The notes beneath the pieces were generated by a model. The model had not been told where the DNA came from and ran no database searches. It was given only the letters and a program-made list of their open reading frames with translations. A stretch of DNA of 64,000 nt from the NCBI GenBank assembly GCA_905250115.1, contig CAJNOI010000069.1:186001-250000 (forward strand). Reading direction: 5' to 3'. The translations under genes and the position numbers were made by a program. Position 1 is the first letter of the stretch. Every line of letters starts with the position of its first letter. Source of the stretch: Adineta steineri (taxonomy: Eukaryota > Rotifera > Eurotatoria > Adinetida > Adinetidae). Positions 24,415 to 37,385 of the stretch are shown piece by piece.

Positions 24415-26465
24415 TTAATTGTCAATATATTTACGATGTAATGGTCGTCGTTTTTCGATTCTATACAATGGAATAATGGGTTGATTTGCAAAATTATTAG
24501 TTATGTTAGAACTATGCATAAAGAAAAAAAAAATAAGAAATCTTTTCTTAAATAAGATTTACCTGGATGTTAAATCTTCGTATGATTTTGATAATGTTGG
24601 TTCAGATTGAGTAGGAAAAGTTTCGTTTTGTTGTTCATTATCAATCAAAGATGGAGAAGATATACTAGGTTTTAACGTTGATTCTGATTCAATTTGATCA
24701 TCTATAAATTCTTTTAAGTATAAATAATCATCGATTAGAACAACAAACCTTCATTTGCTGTTTCGAGAACTGAAATAATAATATTTCGAAAGCTATTGAT
24801 TAACTTTTGTTCTTCATTCGGTTTTTCAGCTACTTGTATTGAAGTTCTTGTTGAGCTAAAACTAAAGACAAATATAATCAATATTTACATCAGTAGAAAT
24901 CATTCTCACTCAGTATCTATTGTTGAATGAGATGAATTATTTTCATCTGCTGTTATTTGTTGTGCATGTAAATCAACAATATCTTCTTGATTATTTAAAA
25001 TAGTCATCTGACTCAATTCTTGAAAAAGACGTTCCATTAATTGAAAACATGATGGTCGTTGTTGTGGATCATGATTCCATGCATCTTGTATCACTTGTTT
25101 ATATTCTTCAGGTATATTTAATGGTATACTTGGTCGTTTACCTAATTTAACTTGAATTAATATAATACTTTCATCATCATATTCATCCCATGGAATTCTT
25201 TCTGTTCCTAATTCCCAAAAAACAATTCCGAGACTATAAATATCACTTTGTTTCGTATGTCGACTATGTGGAAGTAATAATTCAGGTGCTTTCCAATAAA
25301 ACGAACCTACAGTTTGTGAAGTCGGAAATAATGATGATTGTAAAAATGTTTCACGTCGAATTTCCGCTAGACCAAAATCACAAACTTTAACAAGATATTT
25401 TTGATTAGGTGATCCATTATATTTCAACAGAAAATTCATTGATTTTATATCACGATGAAGTATCGTTGGGCTTAAACTATGTAAATAATTTATTGATTTT
25501 GACATTTGCCATGCAAGAGAATATCGATCAGACCAATCAAATGATATTTCTTCTTCATGTTTTTTATGTAGAATATCATATAGAGACCCCAATGGCATAT
25601 ATTCAACAATAATTGCATAAAAATTCGGTTCAATACATGCACCAAGAACAGTTAAAACATTTTCATAACGTATACGATACATTGTTGAAATTTCTCGAAG
25701 AAAATCATCTCGAACATTTGATAAATGATTAATACGTATAATTTTAACCGCAACTTGATCATGATGTGTTAACCATATTGCTTTATAAACATCAGCAAAT
25801 CCGCCATGACCCAGAGATTTATCTTCGATATATAAATCTTTATAGGGTATATGTAAAAATTGTTGATGTTCTCTATGAAGATATTGTGATTGATAAGAAT
25901 TTTGTTGCATTAATAAATTTTGTTCGAGTGAATAACGAAATGATTGAAAACGTTTATCAATCATTTTATCAATAAATTTATATTGTTCACATTGTTTTTC
26001 TAACATTTTTTGTGAAATTTCATCTAATTTTTTATTTAATTCTTTTAAATCTTCACGTTGATCTTCTTGATCTTGTTTTTGATTGAATAATTGTTGAATA
26101 TTTAAACCAAGTGATAAATCTTGTCCGAGTTGTGATAATCGTTGATTTAATTCATGAAATTTTTCTTCGCTTTTTTTATATTCATAAATTTCTTCATACC
26201 ATTCATTTGATGATTTTAATTTTTCTATATATACATTACAATCATCGATACATTGAAGAAGTTTATCAAGAATCAAACGTGTTTCATTGCGTAATATTGA
26301 TGATGATGCATATTCTAAACGTTCGAGAGGATCAATTAATTGATCAATACGTTCACAAAGACGTTCACATTGGATTTTATTTGCATAAACTTTCGAGACA
26401 TTCTGACGAATTTTATTTCGTAGAGAAATTATTCGATCTATAGATGATGGTGATGATGAAGTCAT
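24415..26465 (-). CDS. MLKL-like protein: N-terminal four-helix domain plus protein kinase
   Basis: Four minus-strand exons join in frame (632 aa): 26465-24910, 24855-24749, 24701-24563 and 24511-24415. Without splicing, the first exon ends in TGA at 24906-24908. Residues ~10-185 are helical, with RNKIRQ…CERLCERIDQL, LDKLLQCIDDC and ELNQRLSQLGQDLSLGLNI. This arrangement resembles the four-helix bundle and brace of MLKL and related HeLo-type proteins. The kinase domain has GHGGFADV 219-226, VAVK with Lys241, HRDIKSMN with Asp339, DFG 363-365 and APE 392-394, so all catalytic residues are present. The ~110-residue tail is Ser/Gln/Glu-rich. In vertebrates and plants such proteins permeabilise membranes in regulated cell death; that role here is inference. 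A paralogue lies at 43229-45466. Confidence 0.75.
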
Positions 26466-29400
26466 GTTGAAACACGTGTAAAGGTAAAGTAGAAGAATGA
26501 GAGTATGACTTTTTTTTTTATTTTACTTACTTTTCTTTTTTTTATTTTATAACCTTGAAACGATAGATGATACTTATGGTTGTATATTTATGTTGACAAA
26601 ATAAGTTCCTATCAAGAAATATTGCCTAAAGATGTATGTATAAACGTTTTTTTTTGCTGGTATATTGATCACAGCAAGGTTGTTTTTAAAAGAACTCTGC
26701 GGGTATGTTTTAGTTTTTATTCTAGTATGTAATTAATTCGTATCAAATATTATTTTGTATTTATATGTATTTTTGATAATATAAGTTTTATTTGAAGAGC
26801 ATAATATTTATTTATTTATGTGTATCAAAATAGCTCTAACTTAAATATTTGAAATATTTCTCAATTAGAAATTATATATATATATATCGTTATTTAGTTG
26901 TATAAAGTTAAATAATGACCTAATGCCAATTTTATTTTGAATGTGGAGGAAGATGAAAATAATATTAGCAATAAAAAAACGGAACATTCGTATACACAGA
27001 ATACTATAACGGTTCATCTATTTTTATATAGCAAGGCGTTCAACAAATATTCTTAATGTATGTATGACAAGTCAAAAAGAGCAAAGCCCAGAATTACAAG
27101 CTCCAAAAAGTATGCAGTGTAACTTTAAAATTTTACTAGTTGCATTATTGTAAAATATTTTAAACAAACTTATTAGTTTAATTGTCTTGTCATAGTGCAT
27201 ATAGATAAAAGAGTTCAAAATTGATTTTGATGTGCAATGATAGAGAGATCTATACTACAATTTTTTATAAGTTTTACTTTTTCATAAAATTAACTTTATA
27301 ATTCATTCATTCAATATCAAACTGTTAGAAAATGCTTGATTACTTGATGAAAGTCAAAACTAATATTGATCAACTCTCATTCACATCTAAATATAATCAT
27401 ATTCGCATGTAGATCGCGACAGTCTATGGTCAAGTGAATCTAGTTTCGATAAACGTTACTTGTGTATAAGTTAATTCAATAGAACTAATTTTCAATAAAC
27501 CATGAAGGTTTTTTTATGCTCAATCAAACTTTGATAATAAATAAAAATACCCGAAACAAAAATTATTATGTAAAAACTGTAGTGAATATAACTGATAACA
27601 TATCTTTTCGTGAATTACTATAAAAAAAAACGTGTCTTTTCACGATCAAATAAGTCGATCAGTGCTTAAGTGTAACAAAATACTATGCATGATTGATCAA
27701 AAGTAACTAAATAAGATACGTATGCGTCATTTTCTACTTACAAACATTAATGAAAGGTAAAGTTTGATCTTCGTCTGTGTGTTTTATTCGTACAATATAA
27801 AAATCAAATATATTTGTTTAGTCATGAGAATGATAATTCATTTCCAGCGAAATAATGTTCGTAATATTTATCTTATAAATTAATTTCATTTTTTTTGTTA
27901 TATTATTCGTAAAATGCACAATATAGAGCAGCGACAATATGCCTCTATTATTCAACATGAATCATTTGTGCATCTAGATTATTCTCAGCAAGTAAAGTAT
28001 TATATATATAACGTGCAAACAAAACTGATTTAATTTATCTAATATATGAACAAATGACAACCAAAATAACTATTTTTATTTCTATTCAACCATGAACGAC
28101 AGAAAGTAAATATTTCTTTAAAATTTTTAAATATTTAAATTTATTATTTTAGACTGATCAATGCGTTTAATTATTTTTGATCAGGAATTCATCATAAAAG
28201 AAAAGCAAGTAAAACTAATTATTTGTAAAAAAAAAAAGAAACAAATTCGTAATCATATATTTATATATAGTTTACAGGTTTTTTTGGATACGGAAACGGA
28301 ATTTTTCTCAAGTTATATTCGTGCTGAAGATTGTTACTTATACATTGACATCAATAGCATTTGGAATTTTTACAACCATCATGTCAGATTATAAAAACAC
28401 TTTTTAACAACGATTTCTTTGTTTTAATGAAGTCAAGTGAATGGTACGAAAAATTTTATCAATCAAACGTTTGGAAAACCTCGCCCAATAAATTCTTGAA
28501 TCAATTCAAATGCATAATAAAACATCTTTTTTTTTATTTATTTATTTATATTAATCAGCATTAGTACATAAATCATCAATATTTCTTTTTATAATCGGCG
28601 TCTATATTAATTGTGTAACAAAACAAGAACAAATTAACGAAAAAATGAGGTATTAATTCAATACTGAAAACAATGATCAATAGTTATTTATCACCCACGT
28701 AAATCTCTCAAAGTATTCATAACTTTTAGCAGATCATAAATAACATACAGACACTTTTTTATGAGACGTGTATTATAAATAAAAAAAATATATGTATATT
28801 TTCACATTATTATTATACCATAGATTTTTATACGATTAAATTAGTTTGACCCAATCGATCTAAGGTGTTAATGATCATCATGTACATTAAAATTTTGTTT
28901 GAAGATATATCTCTATTATCCTATCTATTGGCAATAAGTTCAATGTCTAAAATGTGTTATTTACGCAGATGTTCACTACCTTTGATAATACATTATAAAA
29001 CGAAAAAACAAAAATGATTATTTTATCATTGATCATACTCATCATTTTATATATATATCAATATCTATACTCTTATTGTCACCAAATTTTGTCTGAGTGA
29101 AAAAAAGCATCTCTTAAGAAGTCGATGTCTACCTTTTTGTTGTTCAATTAAGATACTTTATGTCTTAGTTTGTTTATGTTCATCAGTATTTATCCGTCTG
29201 AGATATAACTCATCATTTTGACGCCTTTAAGTCGAATAAAATTTTCTTAAGGCATTTTGATTGCATGTTAAATATCATAAATACCTTTCTTATTCTATAT
29301 AAAGTCACTAGAGACATGAAATATAATGATGATCATCATCATGAGTAATGCCGAAATGAATCAACATTTTATTGTGAGATTTAACAAGTCGATATGAAAA

Positions 29401-29987
29401 AATTCTTTTATCTTCTTAAATGAACAAAACATTTCGGTGACATGAATGATGAAATTGAATATATATGCATGATTATTTATTCGTTTTGTTTTCCGGTGAA
29501 CACACGTGTCATTTGTTTGTCAACGAAGACTAACTATATTAAAGATCAAAAAAATCATACTTGACTTATACACGAATGAATGGAAAGCTTGTTGTCATCG
29601 ATAACTAAAGTGAATCACTAGGATATTCTATACAGTAATACTTAACATTCAAAATCTCTTCAAAACGTTCTTTTTTTGACAAAACAAATTCGATGAGCGA
29701 AACTAAGATGTATATCGAAAGGAATTTAATGTATTGAAACAAATGAAAAGGACAATTAAACAATAGGTAGAAAAAAACATCTGTTGTCCATCTGTTCCCG
29801 TATTTAATGATAATGATATGTGAAACGAGAGAAAAAAAAGTAATCGATTGAATATTTCCGTTTTCTTTTAAGTTTTTAAATTTCGTGTTACATCCTTTAT
29901 TTTTATTTCAAATATGTTAAATTTTATTTACATTTATCACTGTTTTTACAACCGGGACGAACAAAAAAAAAGAGAAGAGAAGAAAAT
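26466..29987. other. Large intergenic region
   Basis: About 3.5 kb of AT-rich sequence between two minus-strand genes. I found no complete gene. An open stretch at ~28,278-28,393 (…LDTETEFFSSYIRAEDCYLY…) follows a possible acceptor (TTTACAG), but it has no recognisable partner exon or family. Confidence 0.4.
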
Positions 29988-31556
29988 TTATACAAGTGAA
30001 GCTTGAATGTCTATTTGTTTTAATTTTAAATTAATATCTTTTTTTTCAAGAATTTTTTCATTTGATTCTTTGAATATATTTGTTGATGCATTATTTTCCA
30101 CTGTCCAAATTTTTTCAAAATTGATTTCTTGAATTTGTCTTAATTGTTTACGTTTTTGATTGGAATATTTATAAAATATACATGATAGTATGATTAATAT
30201 TGATATAAATAATACGATAAAGAATAATAAGATAATTAATTCCATTGAGAATATTTTTCCATCTTTTTTTTGTATAAGTCGAATATCAATTTCACAATAT
30301 TGTCCAATAAATTCTTTTGTACAAATACATTTCTTATTTTCACATCGACCATTATTACGACATATTGGACATTTTAATTCAATTTCACATTGTTTACCTT
30401 CATAATTTGGTGGACAAATACATTTTCCTAATGAACTTAAACCACCATTTAAACAAATACGTTCTTCACATAATAAACCTTGAAAACCTAATGAACATTG
30501 ACATTTTGATTTAATAGATTTTCCACCATTTTTACAATCTAATTTTTCATTTGAAATTTTAATTAATTGTTTTAATGGTACTTCACAATTATCTCCTGTC
30601 CATCCGCGATGACAAATACATTGGTCGGGTTGATTTAAACAATGTCCATGTTGACAACCTTTACGACAAATAGCTAAAAGAAAGATATATATGTCATCTG
30701 GATTTAATTCACAATAGAGAAAACTGATCCTTACCTTTATTACAATCAATTCCAGTCCATCCTTGTTGACATATAATATCACCTGTTTGAGGATCACATC
30801 GTGAATGTAATGAGAGTGGAGAACAAAAACGTGAACATTGTGAACCATAGAAATTTGTTGAACATGATACTCGATAACGAAATGAAAATTCATGAGAAGT
30901 TAATGAAGAATCAATTGTTTGAGAATGTTGCCATGAAGATGAATTTGGATAAATTGATGAACGTATTGTTGTTGACATGATTAATTCACGTGCACTACCT
31001 GGATATGGTTGACCATCATACGTTTTATCATTAAATATATCAATATGAAGAACAAAATCTCCCTACAAAAAAAGATTATTTTTAATATTCTATAGAATAA
31101 TAATAATAATAATTATTTACCATCCAACTAAATTTAAATGGTAAAACAATAATATTAGCATATTGTGGTGAACGATTAAAATCAATATTATTTCCGCCAA
31201 GTATTGGTGTTTCATCAAAACTATATGTACATTCTTGATTATTAACTATTGATGGACGATTAATATTATCCAAATTTGGGTTTGAATTACGTAAACAAAA
31301 ACGAATAAATGTTTTACATGGTGAAATACATGAAAAAAATCGATCAGGTCCATTACAACATGTACCATTTATATTTAAACCTTTACGATTAACTAATCGT
31401 TCTAATTCAATTTCAAATTTACCAGCACTTGTACATAACTATAAAGAAAAATAGAAATTTTATATTTAAATAATAAGTTTTTCGAAAAAAAATATTTACT
31501 TGAATTTGAAGCATAAAAATGGAGAAAACGTAGAAGAAGAAGAAATAGTTCATCAT
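29988..31556 (-). CDS. DSL-domain Notch ligand (Delta/Jagged type), short form
   Basis: Four minus-strand exons (31556-31500, 31438-31121, 31062-30735, 30673-29988) encode 462 residues. A signal peptide (MMNYFFFFYVFSIFML…) precedes an MNNL-like N-terminal domain (~20-150, with CTSAGKFEIELERL). The DSL domain is at ~190-233 (RVSCSTNFYGSQCSRFC … GWTGIDC). Four EGF repeats follow (Cys 237-264, 281-303, 308-330, 336-361), each with the typical C-x-C and terminal G-x2-C pattern. A single membrane span lies at ~379-403 and the cytoplasmic tail is ~60 residues (…QIDIQASLV). The order is that of a type I DSL ligand for Notch, with far fewer EGF repeats than vertebrate Jagged. The final SLV could be a PDZ-binding terminus. 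Confidence 0.93.
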
Positions 31557-33625
31557 GATGATCACGAATGAAAAGAATAATTATTCATTTTCTTCTTTCC
31601 TTATATATATATATATACCTATGCTTACTGAATTTTTCATCATATCGATTCGATGAACCAATAGAAAAAAATTAGCACCTTTCTCTCTCTGTCTCTCTCT
31701 CTCTCTGCTTCTCGTCGTCTGACTGGCGGCTAGGTGTCAATTATGGACAACAACTAACCATAGAATATCATCGACTCAGACACGCGATTCAAATAAAATA
31801 TTTCGATTGTATAACTATTGTCAAAATCTTTTAACAAGTCTGCTAAGATTTCATCAGTTTTATTTAGCACTAGATTCGGTTTTTTTGAATATTTTTTGTC
31901 GAAAAATATCAATTTCTTTGATAATAATGACAGATAATTGATCATTAATTTTCAGCTGTTGAAAAGAAAGAAAACAATAATAATAACAACATTCCTTGTC
32001 GCGCTCTCTCTCATCTCTATTATTAATCATCAGCGTTTATATTGATCAGGTTCACTTTAAACAATATTAGCTTCCTTTGTATTAGATCCTAATAGAAAAG
32101 AGTGTTAAAACTAAATGAAATTATGTCTTGGAATTTTTTTTTTTTGTATTTTCTTAGATATGAAAAAAATGTTATATTCGTTTCAGATGTGTTCATTGTT
32201 ATTTATTCGAATGATGACGACATCATAGGGAGTGACATATCAATATGATATCAGTAGGAGAGAAGAAGACAAATATGTATAGACTCCAATTAGTGATATT
32301 GAACAAGATCGATAATACTGATAGACACCACCAGAGGTGAGACAAGATTTCGTTTTGTTTTTCGCAGAATAGTGTTAAGAAAAAATGATTTATTCTCGTT
32401 CGATAATCGATGATTTGACTTCTATTTTCAATGTTTTCTTTAGCCAAATGCTGTTCAGCCAAGCATTATATATGTATATATTATAAATGCGAGACATTCA
32501 TTGATTGTCAATTGTTAGTGAATAGAAAAAAAAACGAAATATGTAATATGATGAAATTGCAAGCTGTTCAGAACAAAACAAATAATTTTCAATTAAAGTA
32601 TTTTTGTATACAAACTATCAACATATCACATCTACAATGGCCTCAAGGGATATTTTTTATACAAACAAATATATCAACATTTGTTCAAGACAAATGAAAT
32701 ATAAGAAAAATTACTTGATTTTTTTTATTCTTTTCTTTTCTTCGAATATATCATTTATCTTGAATATGACATATTTGAATTAAATAAAGAAATGAATGCC
32801 ATCATTGACATTCTCTATTGAATAATTTTCAACTTAGATGTGTATGATGGTTGATGAAGCATTCTTAATCAATTTTCAATGATGAATTTAGACAAAAAAC
32901 AAAAATTTATTTACACGAATTAAAACATATTAAATATTCGTACAGTGTAAAATAGCTGTATTTAAAATCTTGAGGGTGTAGGTGTAAGGGAGGAGCAGTC
33001 CCGAAAAAGCTGACAACTGAAGTTTTTGAGTGATTTCATAGTTTTGAAGAATTTGGGGCTTTTGAGTAAAATTAAGAAGTATTAAAATCTATATCACATT
33101 ATCCATTATATTATTATAGTTTATGGTGTTAACATTCATGATGTTATAAGACTATACATATTTTCTAAACCTGTTTAAAAGTTTTATTTATGGTTGAAAA
33201 CGATCGTTTAAAGATCGCAAGTTTCCAAATTATTATTAAAATAAAATTTTGATTGAACTACTACATTTATTATAGACTATGTATTTCACTTAATGGTTTA
33301 GTTTTATTTTTTAATTGTCGATCATTAGAGCAAACAGATTCATATATACATTTAGTAGAATAATTGTTAATGAATACTTTTGAATTTTTTTTTATTCAAA
33401 TTAAATAAATTCATCAACTTATTGAGTTTTGTACAAAAAAAAAGAATAGAAAATTAAAGATTAAAAAAAGTTATTTAGAACTTTTTTTGAGCTTGCTCTT
33501 TCAGCTTCATCTAATTCACAAATCGAACGCCAAGTGTACAGAATCTTGATTAATATTTATCATCACTTAATACCAATATGAATTTCAATAAAATCTCAAA
33601 ACCAACCATTTTCATCTTTTTTTAG
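31557..33625. other. Intergenic; (TC)n microsatellite and first hairpin half-copy
   Basis: A TC/CT simple repeat lies at 31,681-31,708, upstream of the Notch ligand. At 32,969-32,990 CTTGAGGGTGTAGGTGTAAG matches the left arm of the hairpin family found further right, but no right arm follows. No gene was recognised. Confidence 0.5.
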
Positions 33626-33857
33626 TTATTCATCATTATTATTATCTAATCGATTAAATTTAAGCGAAACAACAAAGCTAACATCACTACAACCGACTGA
33701 ATTAGTTTTTTCATTAGTTGCATCACTGCAAAAATTATTGGTATCAGATCATGAAGTAAATATTTGTATCTGTTGTAATGAAGCACAATTTTTGACGTTT
33801 AATCATTGTCATTATTATTGACATTGCGATCATGTTGTATGTAGAGTATGTTCATAA
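33626..33857 (+). pseudogene. RING-like zinc-finger exon relic (ZNF598-like)
   Basis: After the acceptor TTTTTTTAG an open stretch reads SYSSLLLSNRLNLSE… and then ICICCNEAQFLTFNHC, followed by TGA at 33819-33821. It then resumes in the same frame with HCDHVVCRVCS and stops at 33855-33857. The C-x2-C … C-D-H-x-V-C-x2-C pattern resembles the RING of ZNF598/Hel2-type ubiquitin ligases. The in-frame stop and the missing second half make it a relic. Family assignment is tentative. Confidence 0.45.
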
Positions 33858-34086
33858 TGAATGACAATAATAAAAAATTATTTGAATGTACATGTCAAGA
33901 TTATTATGAATATATGCAAAATAATCTAATATCAATGATAAGTTCTCGATCAGAAACAAACAATTCAATAAAAAAAATCTCATAGTTTTCATTTTCTTTT
34001 CACTTTGATAAAAATTAAGAGATATGTATAATGATAGATATAATTTTTGATTATTCATTCTGATAAATAATTCATTGAGAATGTAA

Positions 34087-34132
34087 GTATGGGTGAATAA
34101 AATAGAATATTCACACTCACACCCATATCCTT
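34087..34132. repeat. Telomere-like hairpin repeat, copy 1
   Basis: Left arm TATGGGTGAATA faces right arm TATTCACACTCACACCCATA across a short loop. The right arm has an 8-base insertion relative to the left. Confidence 0.6.
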
Positions 34133-34331
34133 ACTCTCGTTTCATCGTAGAAAAAATCAACAGTCTTTCCATTGAAGAAAAACCAATAGTCACTTCATTG
34201 AAGAAAGATCAACAGTCGTTCTATCGGGGAAAAATCAATAATCACTTGCATTTTTTCATATCTACAAGAAATATAAAAATAACTCCACACATAAGACGAA
34301 CAATATTCCTTCTCACTCGTTCAACTACTAG

Positions 34332-34396
34332 TGAGGGTATTAGCAGGTATGCGGTAGACTATGGATTTTCTTTTTGTCAACACCCACACCCTCAAA
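34332..34396. repeat. Telomere-like hairpin repeat, copy 2
   Basis: Left arm GTGAGGGTATTAGCAGGT is partly degenerate. The right arm ACACCCACACCCTCAA is canonical. Confidence 0.55.
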
Positions 34397-35088
34397 TAAT
34401 GTATTACACCTGTCAACTCGTTGCAAACTTTCTCAAAGAGGATTTTTTGAGAAGTGATTGATATAATATTCTTCTTCTAACCTACACAGATAAAGTCATC
34501 TTTTGCTTTTTTGCTTATTTGGCTAAAAGTGACTGTTACGACTCAGTCAGTATCAAACCTTTTCCAAAGAAGAACTTGTAACTATGAAAGATACAATAAC
34601 TATCCTATTTTTCTCTCATTTTGGATAATCTTCTTATGAATAGACGTTTATAAGATTTGGATATGTTCACTCTGATATGTAAAACAAGGACATACATTAT
34701 CTATATTGAATTATTTCTCGATTTTTAGCACGAAATAAGAGTTAAATAGATAGTAAACTTATGCAACTATTTTCTAGACGAAACGGAACACAAATGAATA
34801 TAGAAAAAGAAAAGAACAAACCAATTGGTCAGAGAAAGAAAGAAAAAAATCTTTTTTTCCTAACGTTACAGTAAAGTCTTCTTTTATCACATTTATATGA
34901 GAGATAAATACATTTAAAAAAACCTTTTTTTCTTCCTAATCTACAGTAAAATGTTTATTTATCACATTTAGATAAATGAGAAATAGATTAAAAAACACTT
35001 TTCTTTTTTTTTCTTTCTAACCTACAGTAAAATGTTCATTTATTACATTTATATAAATGCGCAATCGATCAAAAAAACTTTTTTTTTT

Positions 35089-35153
35089 TGCGTGTGTGTG
35101 TGAGTATGGGTGACACATCGCTGAGCAGTCTCGCCCACACCTACACCCTCACG
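35089..35153. repeat. Telomere-like hairpin repeat, copy 3
   Basis: Left arm TGTGAGTATGGGTGA, preceded by a GT run, faces right arm CGCCCACACCTACACCCTCA. It lies ~30 bp upstream of the TATA box of the glycosyltransferase gene. Confidence 0.6.
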
Positions 35154-35354
35154 ATGGTCGATCGATTCTGTCAGTTTCGTATCTATATAAAATAGTTTGA
35201 CCCTATTGAGTCGAGTCGAGACGCAGGTGAGTCACATCAACGAACGTGTTACTTGTCGTCCTACATTGAAAAAATCAATATTTACCGAACACAAAAAATG
35301 TAGATTATATTATTATACTATGGGTTAAAAAAAATAAATCACTATTTATTTAAG

Positions 35355-36707
35355 ATGGATTTTATATGGAATTGGAAACGATCATTCAGTAAACCTGTGA
35401 ACATAATTTGTATAATACTCACTGTTCTGGGGTTAATGAAAATCTTCAACTTTCATCATTTTTGTTAGTATATTGAAGGATTATTTTTGTTATAAGCACA
35501 TTTTTTTTCTATAATATTATCAGGCAATTTTAATCATTGGAATCAAATCGGTTTCAAAAGTAAGAATCACAATAATCAAATCAATGTATATATAAGCACA
35601 TTTTTATTGAATTTGATATTTTTCAGTTGATCCTCCCTATCACCAAGATGGAATTGTCTATGATTATTATTCGAAAAATGACCTCAAACAGTTAAAAACC
35701 AGTTATCAGTGGAAAATTTGGCCATTACCTCAAGAAGTAGACCCACTTGCAAATAATTCTTCGATCATTAAAATTGAAACTTCGCCATTTGCTATGTCAA
35801 AACTTCTGTTTATTGATGTTATTTATATAATGACTAATTCACGCTTAACTGAACGTCATGATCATCTGAAAAAAGTCTTTCATCGCCAAGGAATTTCAAT
35901 GGAATCAGTAAAATGGAGAATGAAATGGAATCAAACAACATGCAATTCTAATTCTACTCATTCATATGTTTATAAACAACTCAATCTGAAAGATAAACCT
36001 TTAGGTAATTATGAATTGATTTCTTTAATATTCTTAAGAATATTGAACATAATGTATACTGATAAAACGTATCAGGATTGTTATTTAAAATATATATTTT
36101 AAGTTCTTAATCTACTTTTTGTATGATAGATCAAGAACAACAACGAAGATGTGCAATAACGATAGAACATGTCGATGTATGGCACGAAATTATTGAACAG
36201 AAACTTCAATTAGCATTAATTCTTGAAGACGATGTGATATTTGTTCCATTTTTTAAAGAAAAATTAACTAGAATGATTTATACAGCTATTCGTAGTGGAG
36301 CATTACGTATGAATGGAACATGTGCAAAGATAAAAGATAAACGAATGACAGATAACGAATGGATAAATCAGAATCCAATGATTGTTATTGGAACATGTTT
36401 CAATCTTCATGATCAATATTTTCAAAAGCATTTATCAGATGCACCACCACTTTTATCAACTCATAAACGGGAAGTGTCGAGATGTACTCATGCTTATTTA
36501 TTAACATTATGTTCAGCACAAGCATTAATTAATCAAATTCAAGAACAAAAGAATGATTTTCTACCATCAGATCATATGCAAAATTATTTAATTCGTTTAT
36601 CACCTACTCTTCAGTCATTTTGGATGGATCCACCATTAGCTTATCAAGGAAATCAAATTAATGATACCGACAAATTAGAAACATTCAAAGTTCAGACTTA
36701 CAAATAA
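35355..36707 (+). CDS. Type II membrane glycosyltransferase, GT25-like
   Basis: Four exons (35355-35463, 35524-35559, 35627-36004, 36130-36707) encode 366 residues. A short basic N-terminus (WNWKRSFSKP) and one membrane span (VNIICIILTVLGLMKIF) give a Golgi type II topology. The catalytic part starts IYIMTNSRLTERHDHLKKVF. It carries the acidic metal/nucleotide-sugar motif LALILEDDV (EDD ~207-209), then SRCTHAYLLT, LPSDHMQNYL and DPPLAYQG. These blocks match family GT25 (LPS galactosyltransferases and collagen galactosyltransferases). The acceptor is unknown. TTATTTAAG lies directly before the ATG, and a TATA box (35184-35192) lies ~165 bp upstream. Confidence 0.78.
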
Positions 36708-36760
36708 CAATTAAATATATTTCTTATAGGATTAACACAGATTTCATAAAAAGTCGATAT

Positions 36761-36819
36761 TTGATGGGAGTGGGGTGTGGGTGTCGCTTTTCTTTCTCTT
36801 ACGCACCGACACTACTCAA
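36761..36819. repeat. Telomere-like hairpin repeat, copy 4
   Basis: Left arm GGAGTGGGGTGTGGGTGTCG faces right arm CGCACCGACACTACTCAA across a T/C-rich loop of ~15 nt. Confidence 0.65.
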
Positions 36820-36924
36820 TAACATTATTTTAATTCCAAAAGGAGTTTTACAAATTATCACCAATGACAAAAACAGCGAATCTTTACAATAAATAATGTT
36901 AAATCTAAGAATATTATTTAAATG

Positions 36925-37265
36925 CAAATTAATCAAATTTCAAAGAAAAGAAAAAGATTCAAATCTAAACACAAATATCTTTGTAATTAAATCATAAATA
37001 AAATTCTGTATTCAACTCATCACATGAAGAGAAAACTGAAAGAAAATTATACTTCGTTCACAAGTATCGTTTTGATTTTATTCGATCAACAACAATAATT
37101 TAACAATTAAAATTGAAATAAAAGTGGCATCTGAATAGATGTACATTAATAATTCTGTTACTTTATGAAGAATTTTTGAAAAGCACAAAGAAAAAGAGAA
37201 GAAATTATTATCAATGAATAAGAATAAAAACTATTTTTCATCATTTCTTTGTTCATCGATATCAC
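36925..37265 (+). repeat. Duplicated AT-rich block, copy 1 (partner 51796-52140)
   Basis: About 340 bp align in direct orientation with 51796-52140, for example ATTTTATTCGATCAACAAC and TTATTATCAATGAATAAG in both. It has no coding content. Hairpin copies lie on both sides (36761-36819 and 37283-37352). Confidence 0.8.
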
Positions 37266-37282
37266 CCACCAAATTATTTCAA

Positions 37283-37352
37283 ATACGGGTGGGTGTGGGT
37301 GTGCGATAAAAGACTACCCTCACACTCAACTCCACTAGCACCCACATCCATA
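37283..37352. repeat. Telomere-like hairpin repeat, copy 5
   Basis: Left arm GGGTGGGTGTGGGTGTGCGA, then GATAAAAGAC. The right part ACCCTCACACTCAACTCC…GCACCCACATCCATAT contains two C-rich arm segments. Confidence 0.65.
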
Positions 37353-37385
37353 TTCTCTCTTATAAATTCTCGATAAAGTTGTACT

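Larger units (their letters stand above)
33858..35354. other. Intergenic with three hairpin repeats and a TATA box for the next gene
   Basis: It contains hairpin copies at 34087-34132, 34332-34396 and 35089-35153. Short similar segments recur at ~34,860-35,080 (CAGTAAA…TTTATCACATTTA…GAGAAATA), suggesting three to four decayed ~75-bp tandem units. TATATAAAA at 35184-35192 is a plausible TATA box for the gene starting at 35355. Confidence 0.5.

Noticed and set aside
24906-24908. TGA as the stop of the first MLKL-like gene
   Set aside because: A donor (GA|GTGAGA) precedes it, and three downstream exons with good acceptors continue the frame to a stop at 24415-24417.
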